DNA from: Calditrichota bacterium
Lineage (GTDB): Bacteria > Calditrichota > Calditrichia > RBG-13-44-9 > J042
Assembly (NCBI GenBank): GCA_013150955.1
Contig: JAADJD010000024.1
Span: 1 to 64,000 of the forward strand
Direction of reading: 5' to 3'
Length of the DNA stretch: 64,000 nucleotides
The notes under the pieces were generated by a model that was given only the letters and a program-made list of their open reading frames with translations, made no database searches and was not told the DNA's origin. This document shows, in pieces, positions 1 to 9,090 of this stretch (its first letter is position 1; each line of letters begins with the position of its first letter). Made by a program: the position numbers and the translations under genes.

Positions 1-570
1 GCAAATAAGCCCCCTCCCGCAAAAAGGGAGAAAGAACCACCGACTCAGAGAGTCGAGCTACAAATAATACCCTCGCTCTCCAGGGCGGGTGAGTACGAAT
101 TGTAGCCCGACTCTCCAGAGTCGGTGCGAGCGAAGCGAGCTCAAAATCTCCATGCGCAGGCATAAAGCCTGTGCCTACCCACAAAATGGAATGGCAGGCG
201 CCCCGGTAGCCGCGGGCTTTACGCCCGCGGGATAACCGCCAATCCACAGGAATTTAGAATAATCTGACTACAAAATAAACCAAGTCTCCTCCCGCTTTGC
301 GGAAGGAGACTACCGACTCTGGAGAGTCGGGCTACATTTGAAGGCGCAGGCATAAAGCCTGCGCCTACCCAGAAAATGGAATGGCAGGCGCCCCAGTAGC
401 CGCGGGCTTTACGCCCGCGGGAAGACAAACCAATCAGTGGGAATTTAGGGAAAAACCCGGATACACAGAAAATGAAGCCTCTCCTCCCCCGCTTCGCGGG
501 GGAAAGAGACTACCGACTCTGGAGAGTCGGGCTACATTTGAAAGCGCAGGCACAAAGCCTGTGCCTACCT
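1..570 (+). repeat. Family A hairpin-chain repeat, locus 1
   Basis: About two and a half units of roughly 190-200 bp built from four short inverted repeats in a fixed order. Type a is GCAGGC-ATAAA-GCCTGC (344-364, 544-568). Type b is CCGCGGGC-TTTAC-GCCCGCGG (210-230, 400-420). Type c is CCGACTCT..AGAGTCGG (313-330, 513-530). Type d is a GTCTCCT..CCGC/GCGG..AGGAGAC stem (284-310, 479-510). Each hairpin is followed by CTACC or CTACA. No convincing gene lies here; the open frames are translations of repeats. The stretch 571-745 shows nothing recognisable. The same units recur near 36 kb and 57.5 kb. Confidence 0.85.
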
Positions 571-759
571 GGTCACCATTAAACAAAGTATCCCTACTGA
601 CGCTGGTGTGTCGGGGTACCAACTGGCTGACCATTATTTCAATTATCATGAATCCCGCAGGGTGGCTTTCCGTAATCTGGATTTACGCTTCGGGGGCATT
701 TTGAATGTCCCGGAATTCATATTAAATTCCAGGCTTAAACGTAACGAAAGGAGCAACGG

Positions 760-1851
760 ATGTTCAACACACCGCGTCATCATCAGAGCATCATGGCCAT
801 ACTCCTGGCCTTTATCATGTTAATGGAATTCTCCATTTTGAATTATTCCGGACAATCGCAATTGCAGGCAGCCGAAGGGCCACCCGGTACGCTGATCGTT
901 CTCAATAAATCAGATGCCTCTGCCTGGCTTATTCGCTTGAAGGACGGTCAGAAAATTGCCGACATTCCCACCGGCGATGGTCCCCACGAGGTAGCCGTCT
1001 CCCCGGATGGCAAGCTGGCCGTGGTTACCAATTACGGCGGGAAAACGCCGGGGAATTCCCTGACCGTCATCGACATTCCCAACCGTTCGGTGGTTAAAAC
1101 GATAGACCTGGGGGAATATGCCCGTCCTCATGGCATTCTATTTTTCTCCGACGGCAAGCGAGTGGCCGTAACGGCCGAAGCCCGCCAATCGCTTTTAATT
1201 GTGGACGTGCCTTCCGGGAAAATCATACAGGCCATTCCCACCAATCAGGAGACCAGCCATATGGTGGCGCTGGCTCCCGACGAGAAACGGGCCTTTGTGG
1301 CCAACATTCGTTCCAATTCAATAAGTGTCTTGGACATTCCAAGCGGCAAACTGGAAAAAATCATTCCCACCGGTGCCGGTGCCGAAGGCATTGCGGTAAC
1401 GCCCGATGGCACCCACATCTGGGTATCCAATCGCGCAGCGGACACCATCACGATTATCGATGCAACAAACCTGAACATTCTGCGTAATGTGCCCTGTCCC
1501 GGATTCCCCATCCGGGTCCAGATGACCGCCCGGTCGCCTGTGGCGCTGGTTTCCTGCGCCCGTGCGGGGGATGTGAAGGCGTTCAACTGGAAAACCGGTG
1601 AACAGGTGGCAACCATCAAGATGAATGTGACCGCAGTGCAGGACACCGTTTCCCGACTATTCCGGGGCGTATTTGGGGAGAGTCCTGTTCCCATCGGCGT
1701 GCTGATTCATCCATCTGGCCGGAGGGCATACGTGGCCAACAGTAACGCCGATGTGGTGGTCGAAATGGATCTCAACAGCTGGGAAATTGTCCGCTTTTTC
1801 CGAACGGGCAAACAACCCGATGGTCTGGGATTCAGTCCAATTAGCGATTAA
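760..1851 (+). CDS. Exported YVTN-family beta-propeller protein
   Basis: A 363-residue protein with a hydrophobic amino-terminal segment (about residues 12-30, a signal peptide or anchor) followed by repeating blades. The blades show the YVTN/cytochrome-D1-like pattern: VAVSPDGKLAVVTN, LFFSDGKRVAVTAE, LAPDEKRAFVANI, VTPDGTHIWVSN and IHPSGRRAYVANS, about 40 residues apart. Such propellers usually act outside the cytoplasm as binding or scaffold proteins; the ligand cannot be told from sequence. The ATG has an AAAGGAG ribosome site about 8 bases upstream. It is followed on the same strand by two exported amidohydrolase-like genes, so an operon is plausible, with a 143-base gap before the next start. 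Confidence 0.85.
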   Translation: MFNTPRHHQSIMAILLAFIMLMEFSILNYSGQSQLQAAEGPPGTLIVLNKSDASAWLIRLKDGQKIADIPTGDGPHEVAVSPDGKLAVVTNYGGKTPGNSLTVIDIPNRSVVKTIDLGEYARPHGILFFSDGKRVAVTAEARQSLLIVDVPSGKIIQAIPTNQETSHMVALAPDEKRAFVANIRSNSISVLDIPSGKLEKIIPTGAGAEGIAVTPDGTHIWVSNRAADTITIIDATNLNILRNVPCPGFPIRVQMTARSPVALVSCARAGDVKAFNWKTGEQVATIKMNVTAVQDTVSRLFRGVFGESPVPIGVLIHPSGRRAYVANSNADVVVEMDLNSWEIVRFFRTGKQPDGLGFSPISD

Positions 1852-1994
1852 AGACGTGGCAGGATGTTCATGAACCATCGATGGTCGTGTATGGGATTCT
1901 GGATCCATCGTATCCCCCCATCGGACTTCTCGGGAAGAATATCCCCGGTGGTTTCAAACATTCAACTTCATCATAAATGCATTGGAGGAGCTCT

Positions 1995-4900
1995 ATGGGT
2001 AGGATGTATCTCCGCTCATTTTTTGTGGGCCTATTTGTATTTTTACTGCTGGCTTTTCCAGTCACGGGCCAGCAAACCAAACCCATCGAAGGCATTCGGG
2101 AAAATACTCCCAGGGTTCATGCCCTGATAAATGCAAGGATCGTCACCGCGCCCGGACAGATCATCGAAAAGGGGACGGTGGTTATTCGGGACGGGGTGAT
2201 CGTTCAGGCGGGCGCAAACGTGGAACCGCCTGCGGATGCACGCATCTGGGATTACGCCGGCAAAACGATCTATCCCGGATTCATCGAACCGTATTTCCAG
2301 CCCGCGCAACCACGAAAGGGTCCCCAGCAGCGCCCAACCCCATCGGGAAGTTTTTCGGGATCCCGCCAGCGAGAGACCATGCCGCAGAGCATCGGTCCCG
2401 CACACTGGAATCCCCGGGTACACCCCGAACGTACCGCATTGAAAACCTACAAGCCCGATGAAAAACAATTGAAAACGTATCACCGACTGGGCTTCACCAC
2501 CGCACTGCTGGTGCCCCAGAAAGGCATCTTTCGGGGGAGCAGCGCCCTCATCCACCTGAAGAAAGGGGAATTAAACGCAATCACCATTCAAAAAGATGTT
2601 GCCCAGCATCTGACCTTTGAACGCGGCGGATTTCGGAGTCGGACCTATCCCGGTTCGCTCATGGGGGCCATTGCATTAATCCGGCAAACTTTTCTGGATG
2701 CCCGGTGGTATCGAGATGCCTGGAACGCATACCGCTTGCAACCCCATGGTCAGGAACCGCCGGAAGTTAATCTGGCCCTGGAAGCCCTTCAACCGGTGAT
2801 TGGGCAACAGCAACCCGTCGTTTTCGCAGTGGAAAATGAACGGGATTTTTTACGCGCCCATAAAATTTTCAAAGAATTCCACCTGAAAGGATGGATCAAA
2901 GGCAGTGGATACGAATACCGCCTGTTGACCGCCATTCGGGATACCCGTTTGCCCGTTATACTCCCGGTCAATTATCCGCAGAAGCTTAAGCTGGATACCC
3001 CAGAAGATGCTTTGAATGTGAGTCTTCAGGAACTGCAGCACTGGGAGGCCGCCCCGGATAATGCTCGCTGGCTGGCAGAAGCAGGCCTGCCCATTGCCTT
3101 TACGACTCACGAGCTGAAAAAAACGGATCAATTCTGGGAAAATGTCCGGCTCAGCGTTAAACGAGGCCTTTCCCCGGAAATTGCACTGGCTGCCCTGACC
3201 ACACAAGCTGCCCGGATTCTGGGTGTTGAGGATCGGCTGGGGAGTGTGGCGTCCGGGAAACTGGCCAATCTGGTCATCACCGATGGCGACATTTTTGATC
3301 AGGAAACACAGATTTTAGACGTCTGGATTGCCGGAGAACGCATCGAAGTGCAGGAGCAGCCACCGGTAGACCCACGCGGCATCTGGGAAGCCCACTTCAA
3401 TTTGCCGGATGGCACCCGGATTACCGGGGAGCTGGAAATCAAAGGCAAACTGAACCGACTGCAGGGGAAGCTAACCGTTCAGGATCAGACCATCCGTCTG
3501 GACCGGGTTTACCTGGAATTTCAGCGGCTGGGTCTGGTGTTTAAGGGAGACAGCCTGGGATATGCCGGATTCCTGCGCCTTTCGGCAAGCCTGCTGCCAG
3601 GGAAATTTTCCGGGAAAGGGGAACTCCCGGATGGTCAACCATTTACCTGGGAGGCACAATACCTAAAACCCGTTCCTGAAAAACCAAAGAAATCGAAGAA
3701 ACCAACGTTAATGGAGCAACCGGCACAATTGCCCCCATTCCCACCCGGCGCCTACGGCCGGAAGTCGCTTCCCGAACAACCAGAATACATTCTGGTAAAG
3801 AATGCCACCATCTGGACCAGTGGTCCACAGGGCATTCTGGAGAATGCGGACATGCTAATCAAACGGGGGAAGATCGTCAAACTGGGGCAGAATTTGTCCG
3901 CCCCTGAAGACGCCGTAGTGATCGATGCGACGGGAAAACACGTGACGCCGGGACTGATCGATGCCCATTCCCACAGCGGCATTGATGGCGGTGTAAACGA
4001 AGCCACCCAGGCGGTTACGGCGGAGGTACGCATACAGGACGTGATCAACAGCCATCACATTGCGTTTTACCGGGAGCTGGCAGGGGGATTAACCATGTCC
4101 AATCTCCTGCACGGTTCTGCCAATCCCATTGGTGGGCAGAATGCGGTGGTAAAATTGCGCTGGGGGGCTCCACCGGATGAATTCCTGTACCGGCCGGCGC
4201 CTCCGGGAATTAAGTTTGCCCTGGGTGAGAACGTGAAACAAAGCAACTGGGGCGATCAATTCACCACCCGCTATCCGCAAACGCGGATGGGCGTGGAGCA
4301 GATCATTCGGGATCGCTTTCAGGCAGCACTGGATTATAAGAAGCAATGGGAACAATACCGCAAATTACCCAAGAAAATCCGGCGCCGAACCATTCCCCCA
4401 CGCCGGGATCTGGAGCTGGAAACCCTGCTGGAAATTCTGGAGGGCAAGCGCTGGATCCACAGCCATTCCTATCGGCAGGATGAAATTTTAATGCTCATCC
4501 GGGTAGCCGAAGAATTTGGCTTCACCATCGGGGTGTTTCAGCACGTTCTGGAGGGGTACAAAATTGCCGAAGCCATCCAGGCCCACGGCGCCGGTGCTTC
4601 CACGTTTAGTGATTGGTGGGCCTACAAATTTGAAGTGTACGATGCCATTCCCTACAATGGCGCGTTAATGCACGATGTGGGCGTGGTTGTCTCGTACAAT
4701 TCCGACAGCAACGAGCTGGCCCGCCGGTTAAATACCGAAGCGGCCAAAGCTGTAAAGTACGGCGGATTGTCCCCTGAAGAGGCTTTAAAACTGGTAACCA
4801 TCAATCCGGCGCGTCAGCTGAAAGTGGATCATCGGGTCGGATCTCTGGAGCCCGGAAAAGATGCAGATTTTGTCATCTGGAGCGGCAATCCGCTGTCCAC

Positions 4901-5102
4901 CTACACCATCTGTGAGCAGACCTGGATTGAGGGACGCAAATATTTTGACCGGGAAGAAGATTTGCAGATGCGCAAGATGGTGGAAAAAGAACGGGCCCGA
5001 TTGATTCAAAAATACCTGGCCGTGCAAAAGGAAAAGAAGAAAAAGGGAATGCCCGATAAACCCAACCCGTCGGGTCGACCGGGATATCGGCCGCACGAAT
5101 AA
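1995..5102 (+). CDS. Exported tandem amidohydrolase, first half degenerate
   Basis: 1035 residues starting at the ATG behind GGAGGAG (1984-1990); an in-frame ATG at 1977 has no ribosome site. A signal peptide covers about residues 1-24. It contains two imidazolonepropionase-like amidohydrolase domains. In the first, the usual metal-binding HxH after the first beta strand is replaced (YPGFIEPYFQPAQ, about residues 93-105), so it is probably inactive. It ends with a normal closing region (LGSVASGKLANLVITDG). A beta-rich insert of about 130 residues (DPRGIWEAHF onward) follows. The second domain keeps HxH (DAHSHSG, His658 and His660), further His residues (HSHSYRQDE, FQHVLEG) and an Asp in VVSYNSDSNE. 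Substrate unknown; the fold hydrolyses C-N bonds in cyclic amides, peptides and similar compounds. Confidence 0.85.
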   Translation: MGRMYLRSFFVGLFVFLLLAFPVTGQQTKPIEGIRENTPRVHALINARIVTAPGQIIEKGTVVIRDGVIVQAGANVEPPADARIWDYAGKTIYPGFIEPYFQPAQPRKGPQQRPTPSGSFSGSRQRETMPQSIGPAHWNPRVHPERTALKTYKPDEKQLKTYHRLGFTTALLVPQKGIFRGSSALIHLKKGELNAITIQKDVAQHLTFERGGFRSRTYPGSLMGAIALIRQTFLDARWYRDAWNAYRLQPHGQEPPEVNLALEALQPVIGQQQPVVFAVENERDFLRAHKIFKEFHLKGWIKGSGYEYRLLTAIRDTRLPVILPVNYPQKLKLDTPEDALNVSLQELQHWEAAPDNARWLAEAGLPIAFTTHELKKTDQFWENVRLSVKRGLSPEIALAALTTQAARILGVEDRLGSVASGKLANLVITDGDIFDQETQILDVWIAGERIEVQEQPPVDPRGIWEAHFNLPDGTRITGELEIKGKLNRLQGKLTVQDQTIRLDRVYLEFQRLGLVFKGDSLGYAGFLRLSASLLPGKFSGKGELPDGQPFTWEAQYLKPVPEKPKKSKKPTLMEQPAQLPPFPPGAYGRKSLPEQPEYILVKNATIWTSGPQGILENADMLIKRGKIVKLGQNLSAPEDAVVIDATGKHVTPGLIDAHSHSGIDGGVNEATQAVTAEVRIQDVINSHHIAFYRELAGGLTMSNLLHGSANPIGGQNAVVKLRWGAPPDEFLYRPAPPGIKFALGENVKQSNWGDQFTTRYPQTRMGVEQIIRDRFQAALDYKKQWEQYRKLPKKIRRRTIPPRRDLELETLLEILEGKRWIHSHSYRQDEILMLIRVAEEFGFTIGVFQHVLEGYKIAEAIQAHGAGASTFSDWWAYKFEVYDAIPYNGALMHDVGVVVSYNSDSNELARRLNTEAAKAVKYGGLSPEEALKLVTINPARQLKVDHRVGSLEPGKDADFVIWSGNPLSTYTICEQTWIEGRKYFDREEDLQMRKMVEKERARLIQKYLAVQKEKKKKGMPDKPNPSGRPGYRPHE

Positions 5103-5144
5103 ACGGAACGATTCATTGCGTCGAAAAAAATGAAGGAGATCGCC

Positions 5145-6500
5145 ATGCGTTTAACCCATACATTCTTAGCCGTTCTTTTCACCTGGGTGGGATTCGTTTC
5201 GGCAATTGTCGCCTCGGATCAGATTCCCGCACCGCCACAAACCCGGCCCATTGCGCTGATCGGGGGAACCATTCACACGTTAAGTGGTGCCACCATTGAA
5301 GATGGTATCCTGTTGTTTGAAAACGGAAAAATCACCGCCATTGGCCAGAACGTGACCCTGCCCGATAACACCCGCAAAATCGATATTCGCGGAAAACACG
5401 TCTACCCCGCGCTGATTTCAGCCAATACGGTCATCGGACTCACGGAGATTAATGCGGTGCGTGCGACCCGGGATTTTGCTGAGGTGGGACAGATTAATCC
5501 CAACGTCCGCGCAGAGGTGGCCATTAATCCGGATAGTGAAATTATCCCTGTCACCCGGGCCAATGGCATTGCGCTGGCACTATCGGTACCCATTGGAGGA
5601 TTAATTGCGGGGACCTCGGCGCTTATCATGCTGGACGGCTGGACCTGGGAGGAAATGACCCTGAAAGCGCCGGTGGGATTGCACATTCGCTGGCCGCGCA
5701 TGCAAATTGTGGAAAGCCGCTATTACATCCGCCGGCGCTCTCCCGAAGAACAAAAGAAAGAAATCGAAAAGAGCCTGAAGCGGATTCGACAGGCCTTTGC
5801 TGATGCCCGGGCATACTGGAAAGCCAAACAGGCGGAAGCCCGGAAAGGCATTCCCTATCACGCCACTGACGCTCGCTGGGAAGCGATGATCCCGGTTTTA
5901 AAAGGGGACGTACCGGTGTTTGTTCATGCAGATGACATTCTACAGATTCAATCCGCCATCGAATGGGCAACCATGGAAAAGGTCCGCCTGGTGATTGTGG
6001 GCGGATACGATAGCTGGCGGGTTGCGGATGTTTTGCGGGAGAAGGATATTCCGGTTATCATTGGTGGGGTTCATCGCCTGCCCTTTCGCCGCTGGGAACC
6101 CTACGACACCCCGTTTACCCTGGCCAAAAAGCTTTACGATGCGGGTGTGAAGTTTTGCATTGCGACCGGTGGAGGGCCTTTTGGTGCCGCCCACGAACGC
6201 AATTTGCCCTACCACGCCGCAACGGCCGCCGCTTACGGTTTACCCCGGGAAGAAGCCCTGAAAGCGGTAACGCTTTATCCGGCGGAAATTCTGGGTGTGG
6301 CTGATCGCGTGGGTAGCCTGGAAGTGGGAAAAGACGCCACATTGATTGTGACCAACGGCGATCCCCTGGAAATCACCACCCGGATCGAAATGGAATTCAT
6401 CCAGGGACGGGAAATCGATTTGAGCAGCCGGCACACTCAACTGTATACCAAATATAAGCAGAAGTATATCCAGAAAGGCCTTTTGCCGGCAGAGGAATAA
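5145..6500 (+). CDS. Exported amidohydrolase-like protein, metal site missing
   Basis: 451 residues from the ATG 6 bases after AAGGAG (5133-5138). An ATG at 5130 is in frame but has no ribosome site and would lengthen the signal peptide (MRLTHTFLAVLFTWVGFVSA). The fold is amidohydrolase: an amino-terminal beta sandwich (IALIGGTIHTLSGATIEDG), and the terminal LGVADRVGSLEVGKDATLIV. However, where family members have HxH the sequence is YPALISANTVIG, and the later metal His positions are not obvious. It therefore resembles the degenerate first half of the preceding protein. The 42-base gap after that gene suggests co-transcription and perhaps a complex. It could be a pseudoenzyme partner or use an atypical site. 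Confidence 0.8.
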   Translation: MRLTHTFLAVLFTWVGFVSAIVASDQIPAPPQTRPIALIGGTIHTLSGATIEDGILLFENGKITAIGQNVTLPDNTRKIDIRGKHVYPALISANTVIGLTEINAVRATRDFAEVGQINPNVRAEVAINPDSEIIPVTRANGIALALSVPIGGLIAGTSALIMLDGWTWEEMTLKAPVGLHIRWPRMQIVESRYYIRRRSPEEQKKEIEKSLKRIRQAFADARAYWKAKQAEARKGIPYHATDARWEAMIPVLKGDVPVFVHADDILQIQSAIEWATMEKVRLVIVGGYDSWRVADVLREKDIPVIIGGVHRLPFRRWEPYDTPFTLAKKLYDAGVKFCIATGGGPFGAAHERNLPYHAATAAAYGLPREEALKAVTLYPAEILGVADRVGSLEVGKDATLIVTNGDPLEITTRIEMEFIQGREIDLSSRHTQLYTKYKQKYIQKGLLPAEE

Positions 6501-6563
6501 GGAGGGCCTATGGGTTCAGGCAAAACCCGCACCACTTCAGGTGAAAATCGGTGAAGAGGAAGG

Positions 6564-6590
6564 TTCAGGGGGAATCACATTCCCTCTGAA
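6564..6590 (+). other. Hairpin downstream of the amidohydrolase operon
   Basis: A 12-base stem TTCAGGGGGAAT/ATTCCCTCTGAA with loop CAC and one wobble pair. It lies 63 bases after the stop codon at 6500. No T run follows, so it is not a classic terminator, though it could stabilise the 3' end of the message. The rest of 6501-6731 shows nothing I recognise. Confidence 0.45.
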
Positions 6591-6731
6591 AAACCAGGGA
6601 ACCCAGGAGCACCGTGTCCTTCTCCATTCAGTCAGAAGTTCCAACAACTGCGGTTAACGATGGACATGCCCGGTACCATGGGACATCGCCAGGGGCCGGG
6701 CATGGATCGGATTGCTACCCGGATGTTGCCT

Positions 6732-6928
6732 CATACCGCGAATTAACACCAATAAAAATAATAGAACACACTTGCTTCTATCCGGATGAAAATGTTTTTT
6801 CCTGGATATATTCGCTATTTTGCTGATTTTATTCGAATTCATTCGCGTGATTCGTGGTTTAACGCATTATCTGGGATTGTTTTTGTTCGTGTTCATCCGG
6901 GTCATTCGTGGCTCATGCATCATCTGGG
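6732..6928 (+). repeat. Family B element, with an extra right arm
   Basis: Left arm at 6732 (GCGAATTAACACCAATAAAA), core CCGGATGAAAATG, and right arm TTCATTCGCGTGATTCGTGG ending at CTGGG (6875). A second diverged right arm then runs to 6928. The arms are imperfect inverted repeats of one another. It sits in the gap between two same-strand operons; 6929-7150 shows nothing else. Confidence 0.75.
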
Positions 6929-7181
6929 TGACCCATCAGCGGTGGCAATTTATCTACCCGTTGATTTTCCCGACAGATTGCTGAGAATCCCATCACCTGA
7001 AAATTTTACGAAAACAACGGGGATTTCCGTAATCCCTGATTTTTCAATGAGATAAGTGGAAAGTCATTTGAAAATATCCACCGGCACTGTTTTTGCACCA
7101 TTTCTGTCCGACAATTAAAAAATCAGGGATGATTCATCATCCCCTGTGACGATAAGGAAGTCGGTAAAAAAGGGGAACAGG

Positions 7182-7400
7182 ATGATTGATAGTGCTCTAA
7201 ACGTTTCCAGCTCGGTATCCGAAGATCCGCAAGAAAAGCTCACGCAACTCCTCACATTCCTGCGCAGTCGATTAAACGTTATTTCCACTTCCCTCTACCT
7301 GTTAGAAACGTCGCTCGATCCGGCCGACAATGCGGCCAAAAAATACCTGATAAAAATTAATCAGGAAATTGATAGTATCCGAAAATACATTAATGAATAA
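7182..7400 (+). CDS. Small protein resembling a histidine-kinase dimerisation hairpin without the histidine
   Basis: 72 residues. I chose the ATG at 7182 because AGGGG lies 6 bases upstream; a GTG at 7146 would add 12 residues without a ribosome site. Residues about 20-70 look like the two-helix DHp hairpin of a sensor kinase. RSRLNVISTSLYLLE lines up with the RTPLTIIKGYIEILD of the kinase encoded next door, followed by a second helix (KYLIKINQEIDSIRKYI). At the phospho-acceptor position the residue is Thr25 instead of His, and the conserved Pro is Arg30. It is 11 bases ahead of the REC-kinase gene, so it is probably co-expressed. I infer an inhibitor or dimerisation partner of that kinase; a decayed kinase fragment is the alternative. 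Confidence 0.6.
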   Translation: MIDSALNVSSSVSEDPQEKLTQLLTFLRSRLNVISTSLYLLETSLDPADNAAKKYLIKINQEIDSIRKYINE

Positions 7401-7411
7401 AGGTGACCATC

Positions 7412-8608
7412 ATGGATAAATTCAAACCCCAAATACTGATCGTTGAAGATGACGAACTGATTCGCAACATCTTTCAACAATCGCTGGAGAACTGGGGTTA
7501 TCCCGTGGACACGGCAGAGAATGGACAGGATGCGCTGGACAAGATTCGCCGAAAAAATTACCACATCGTGATTACCGATTTGAATATGCCAATCATGGAC
7601 GGCATGACCCTGCTCAATCGCATCAAATCCGAATGGCCTTATATCGAAACGATCGTGGTCACCGGGTTCGCCACCATCGAGTCGGCCATCGATGCCCTGA
7701 AAATGGGCGCATTCGACTTCATCCTCAAGCCGGTTAATTTCGATCAGGTTAAAATCACCGTTAAAAAATGCCATCACAAGATCCAGGCCGAAGCCGAGAA
7801 CACCCACCTGAAGAAGATCAACGCCCGCTTAAAAGAATTGAACGAGATGAAGGACAAGTTCCTCTCCATTACCAATCACGAAATCCGCACCCCGCTAACC
7901 ATCATAAAAGGATATATTGAGATTCTGGACGGTCTGATCAATTCGTCGGAGCCGGAAATCCGGGAAATCTTCCAGATCCTCAAAAGCACCATCCAGGAAC
8001 TGACCCAGACGGTGGAACGCATGCACACCCTGACCCGCGCCAATCGGGGTGACTGGATTGCAGAGCCCCATAATGTGGATGTGGTGCAGGTGGCTCAAAA
8101 AGTGTATGACGAAATGCACCGTCTTTTTGAACATCGGAGCATACAGCTGGAGATCAGCCTGCCCCATCATCCGCTGTACATACTGGGATCATTTCATGCC
8201 CTGCAAATCATTTTGCGAGAACTGCTTCAAAATGCACTCAAATTCACTCAGGACGGCGGCAAGGTCAATCTGAAAATTTACGAAACGCATAAGCAGGTGG
8301 CCATTTGTGTGCAGGACAACGGCATTGGCATTCCGTACGAAAAACAGGACGCCATTTTCTCCCTTTTCTACGAAGTGCAGGACGTGGTTTACCACAAGAG
8401 TTCCAAGAACGAATTCATGGGCGGCGGCATGGGTATTGGACTTTCCCTGGTTAAAGAATTCGTCACCAATATGAAAGGTAAAATTGTGGTCGATAGCGAT
8501 CCGGGCATCGGATCGACCTTCGTTGTGTATCTCCCCAAAGTACGGCAGGAAACATCCCACAAGGAGGTGAAACCGGATGAGCCATCCCAGGTCACCTTCT
8601 CCAGCTAA
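7412..8608 (+). CDS. Response regulator-histidine kinase fusion
   Basis: 398 residues; the ATG has AAGGTG 6 bases upstream. An amino-terminal receiver domain (1-120) has acidic pocket VEDDE, phospho-acceptor Asp56 (ITDLNMP) and Lys106 (LKPVN). A DHp domain follows with His156 in ITNHEIRTPL, then an HATPase domain with N box LLQNALKF, G1 box DNGIGIP and G2 box GMGIGL. There is no membrane segment, so it is a cytoplasmic kinase whose output is likely set by phosphorylation of its own receiver. The gene follows the small DHp-like gene by 11 bases and overlaps the zinc-ribbon gene by 32 bases, which points to one translationally coupled unit. Confidence 0.93.
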   Translation: MDKFKPQILIVEDDELIRNIFQQSLENWGYPVDTAENGQDALDKIRRKNYHIVITDLNMPIMDGMTLLNRIKSEWPYIETIVVTGFATIESAIDALKMGAFDFILKPVNFDQVKITVKKCHHKIQAEAENTHLKKINARLKELNEMKDKFLSITNHEIRTPLTIIKGYIEILDGLINSSEPEIREIFQILKSTIQELTQTVERMHTLTRANRGDWIAEPHNVDVVQVAQKVYDEMHRLFEHRSIQLEISLPHHPLYILGSFHALQIILRELLQNALKFTQDGGKVNLKIYETHKQVAICVQDNGIGIPYEKQDAIFSLFYEVQDVVYHKSSKNEFMGGGMGIGLSLVKEFVTNMKGKIVVDSDPGIGSTFVVYLPKVRQETSHKEVKPDEPSQVTFSS

Positions 8609-8870
8609 CACGCGCCAATCCTTTCTGGGAAAATATGCCTGTCCCCTGTGCAACCACCACCTGACCGTTCCCATGAAAGGCAACAAGCAGCAGCTATTGC
8701 TGGCCATTCGTCTTCCTGAAAATCAGTACATCAGTCCTCCCAGTCCCCGTTGCCCTCACTGCCATCGCAAGATGATGCTCCAGTCCATTGTGGATCAAAA
8801 CGGGCAGGTGCTGATCGATGTGTACCAGTGGATGGGACGCGAAATTTCCCGCATGAAGCGCTTCATCTAA
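8577..8870 (+). CDS. Small zinc-ribbon protein of unknown function
   Basis: 97 residues with two CxxC knuckles, Cys22/Cys25 (ACPLCNHH) and Cys59/Cys62 (RCPHCHRK), which should bind one zinc. The spacing of about 33 residues suits a zinc ribbon. The start lies inside the end of the kinase gene but has a strong AAGGAGGTG site about 7 bases upstream, so the overlap is real. I do not recognise the family. Its position suggests it serves the same signalling pathway, perhaps as an adaptor; this is inference from order only. No terminator is visible after it, and 8871-9078 shows nothing else. Confidence 0.75.
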   Translation: MSHPRSPSPANTRQSFLGKYACPLCNHHLTVPMKGNKQQLLLAIRLPENQYISPPSPRCPHCHRKMMLQSIVDQNGQVLIDVYQWMGREISRMKRFI

Positions 8871-9090
8871 AACCTACCTGCAGTAGACGTCTCCCAATCC
8901 CATTCAAAAACGTTCATCATTCCGAAAGCAAGAGCGTTCGTTTTTCGGCTAACCATTGGCCAAACAAAATACCCTGCCCTTCATCCGTTCTGCTCCCTCA
9001 GCAAAACGAGTCCGCGAAATCCGGTCGTGCTTTTATTTGATTTTCCCGTGCATTAATTTAGAGACAGATGACGAACAACAGGAGGCCATC

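Noticed and set aside
7146-7181. GTG start of the small DHp-like protein
   Set aside because: No ribosome site; the ATG at 7,182 has AGGGG at proper distance.
7182-7400. Antitoxin or transcription factor
   Set aside because: No helix-turn-helix, ribbon-helix-helix or toxin partner; the pattern fits a DHp hairpin better.
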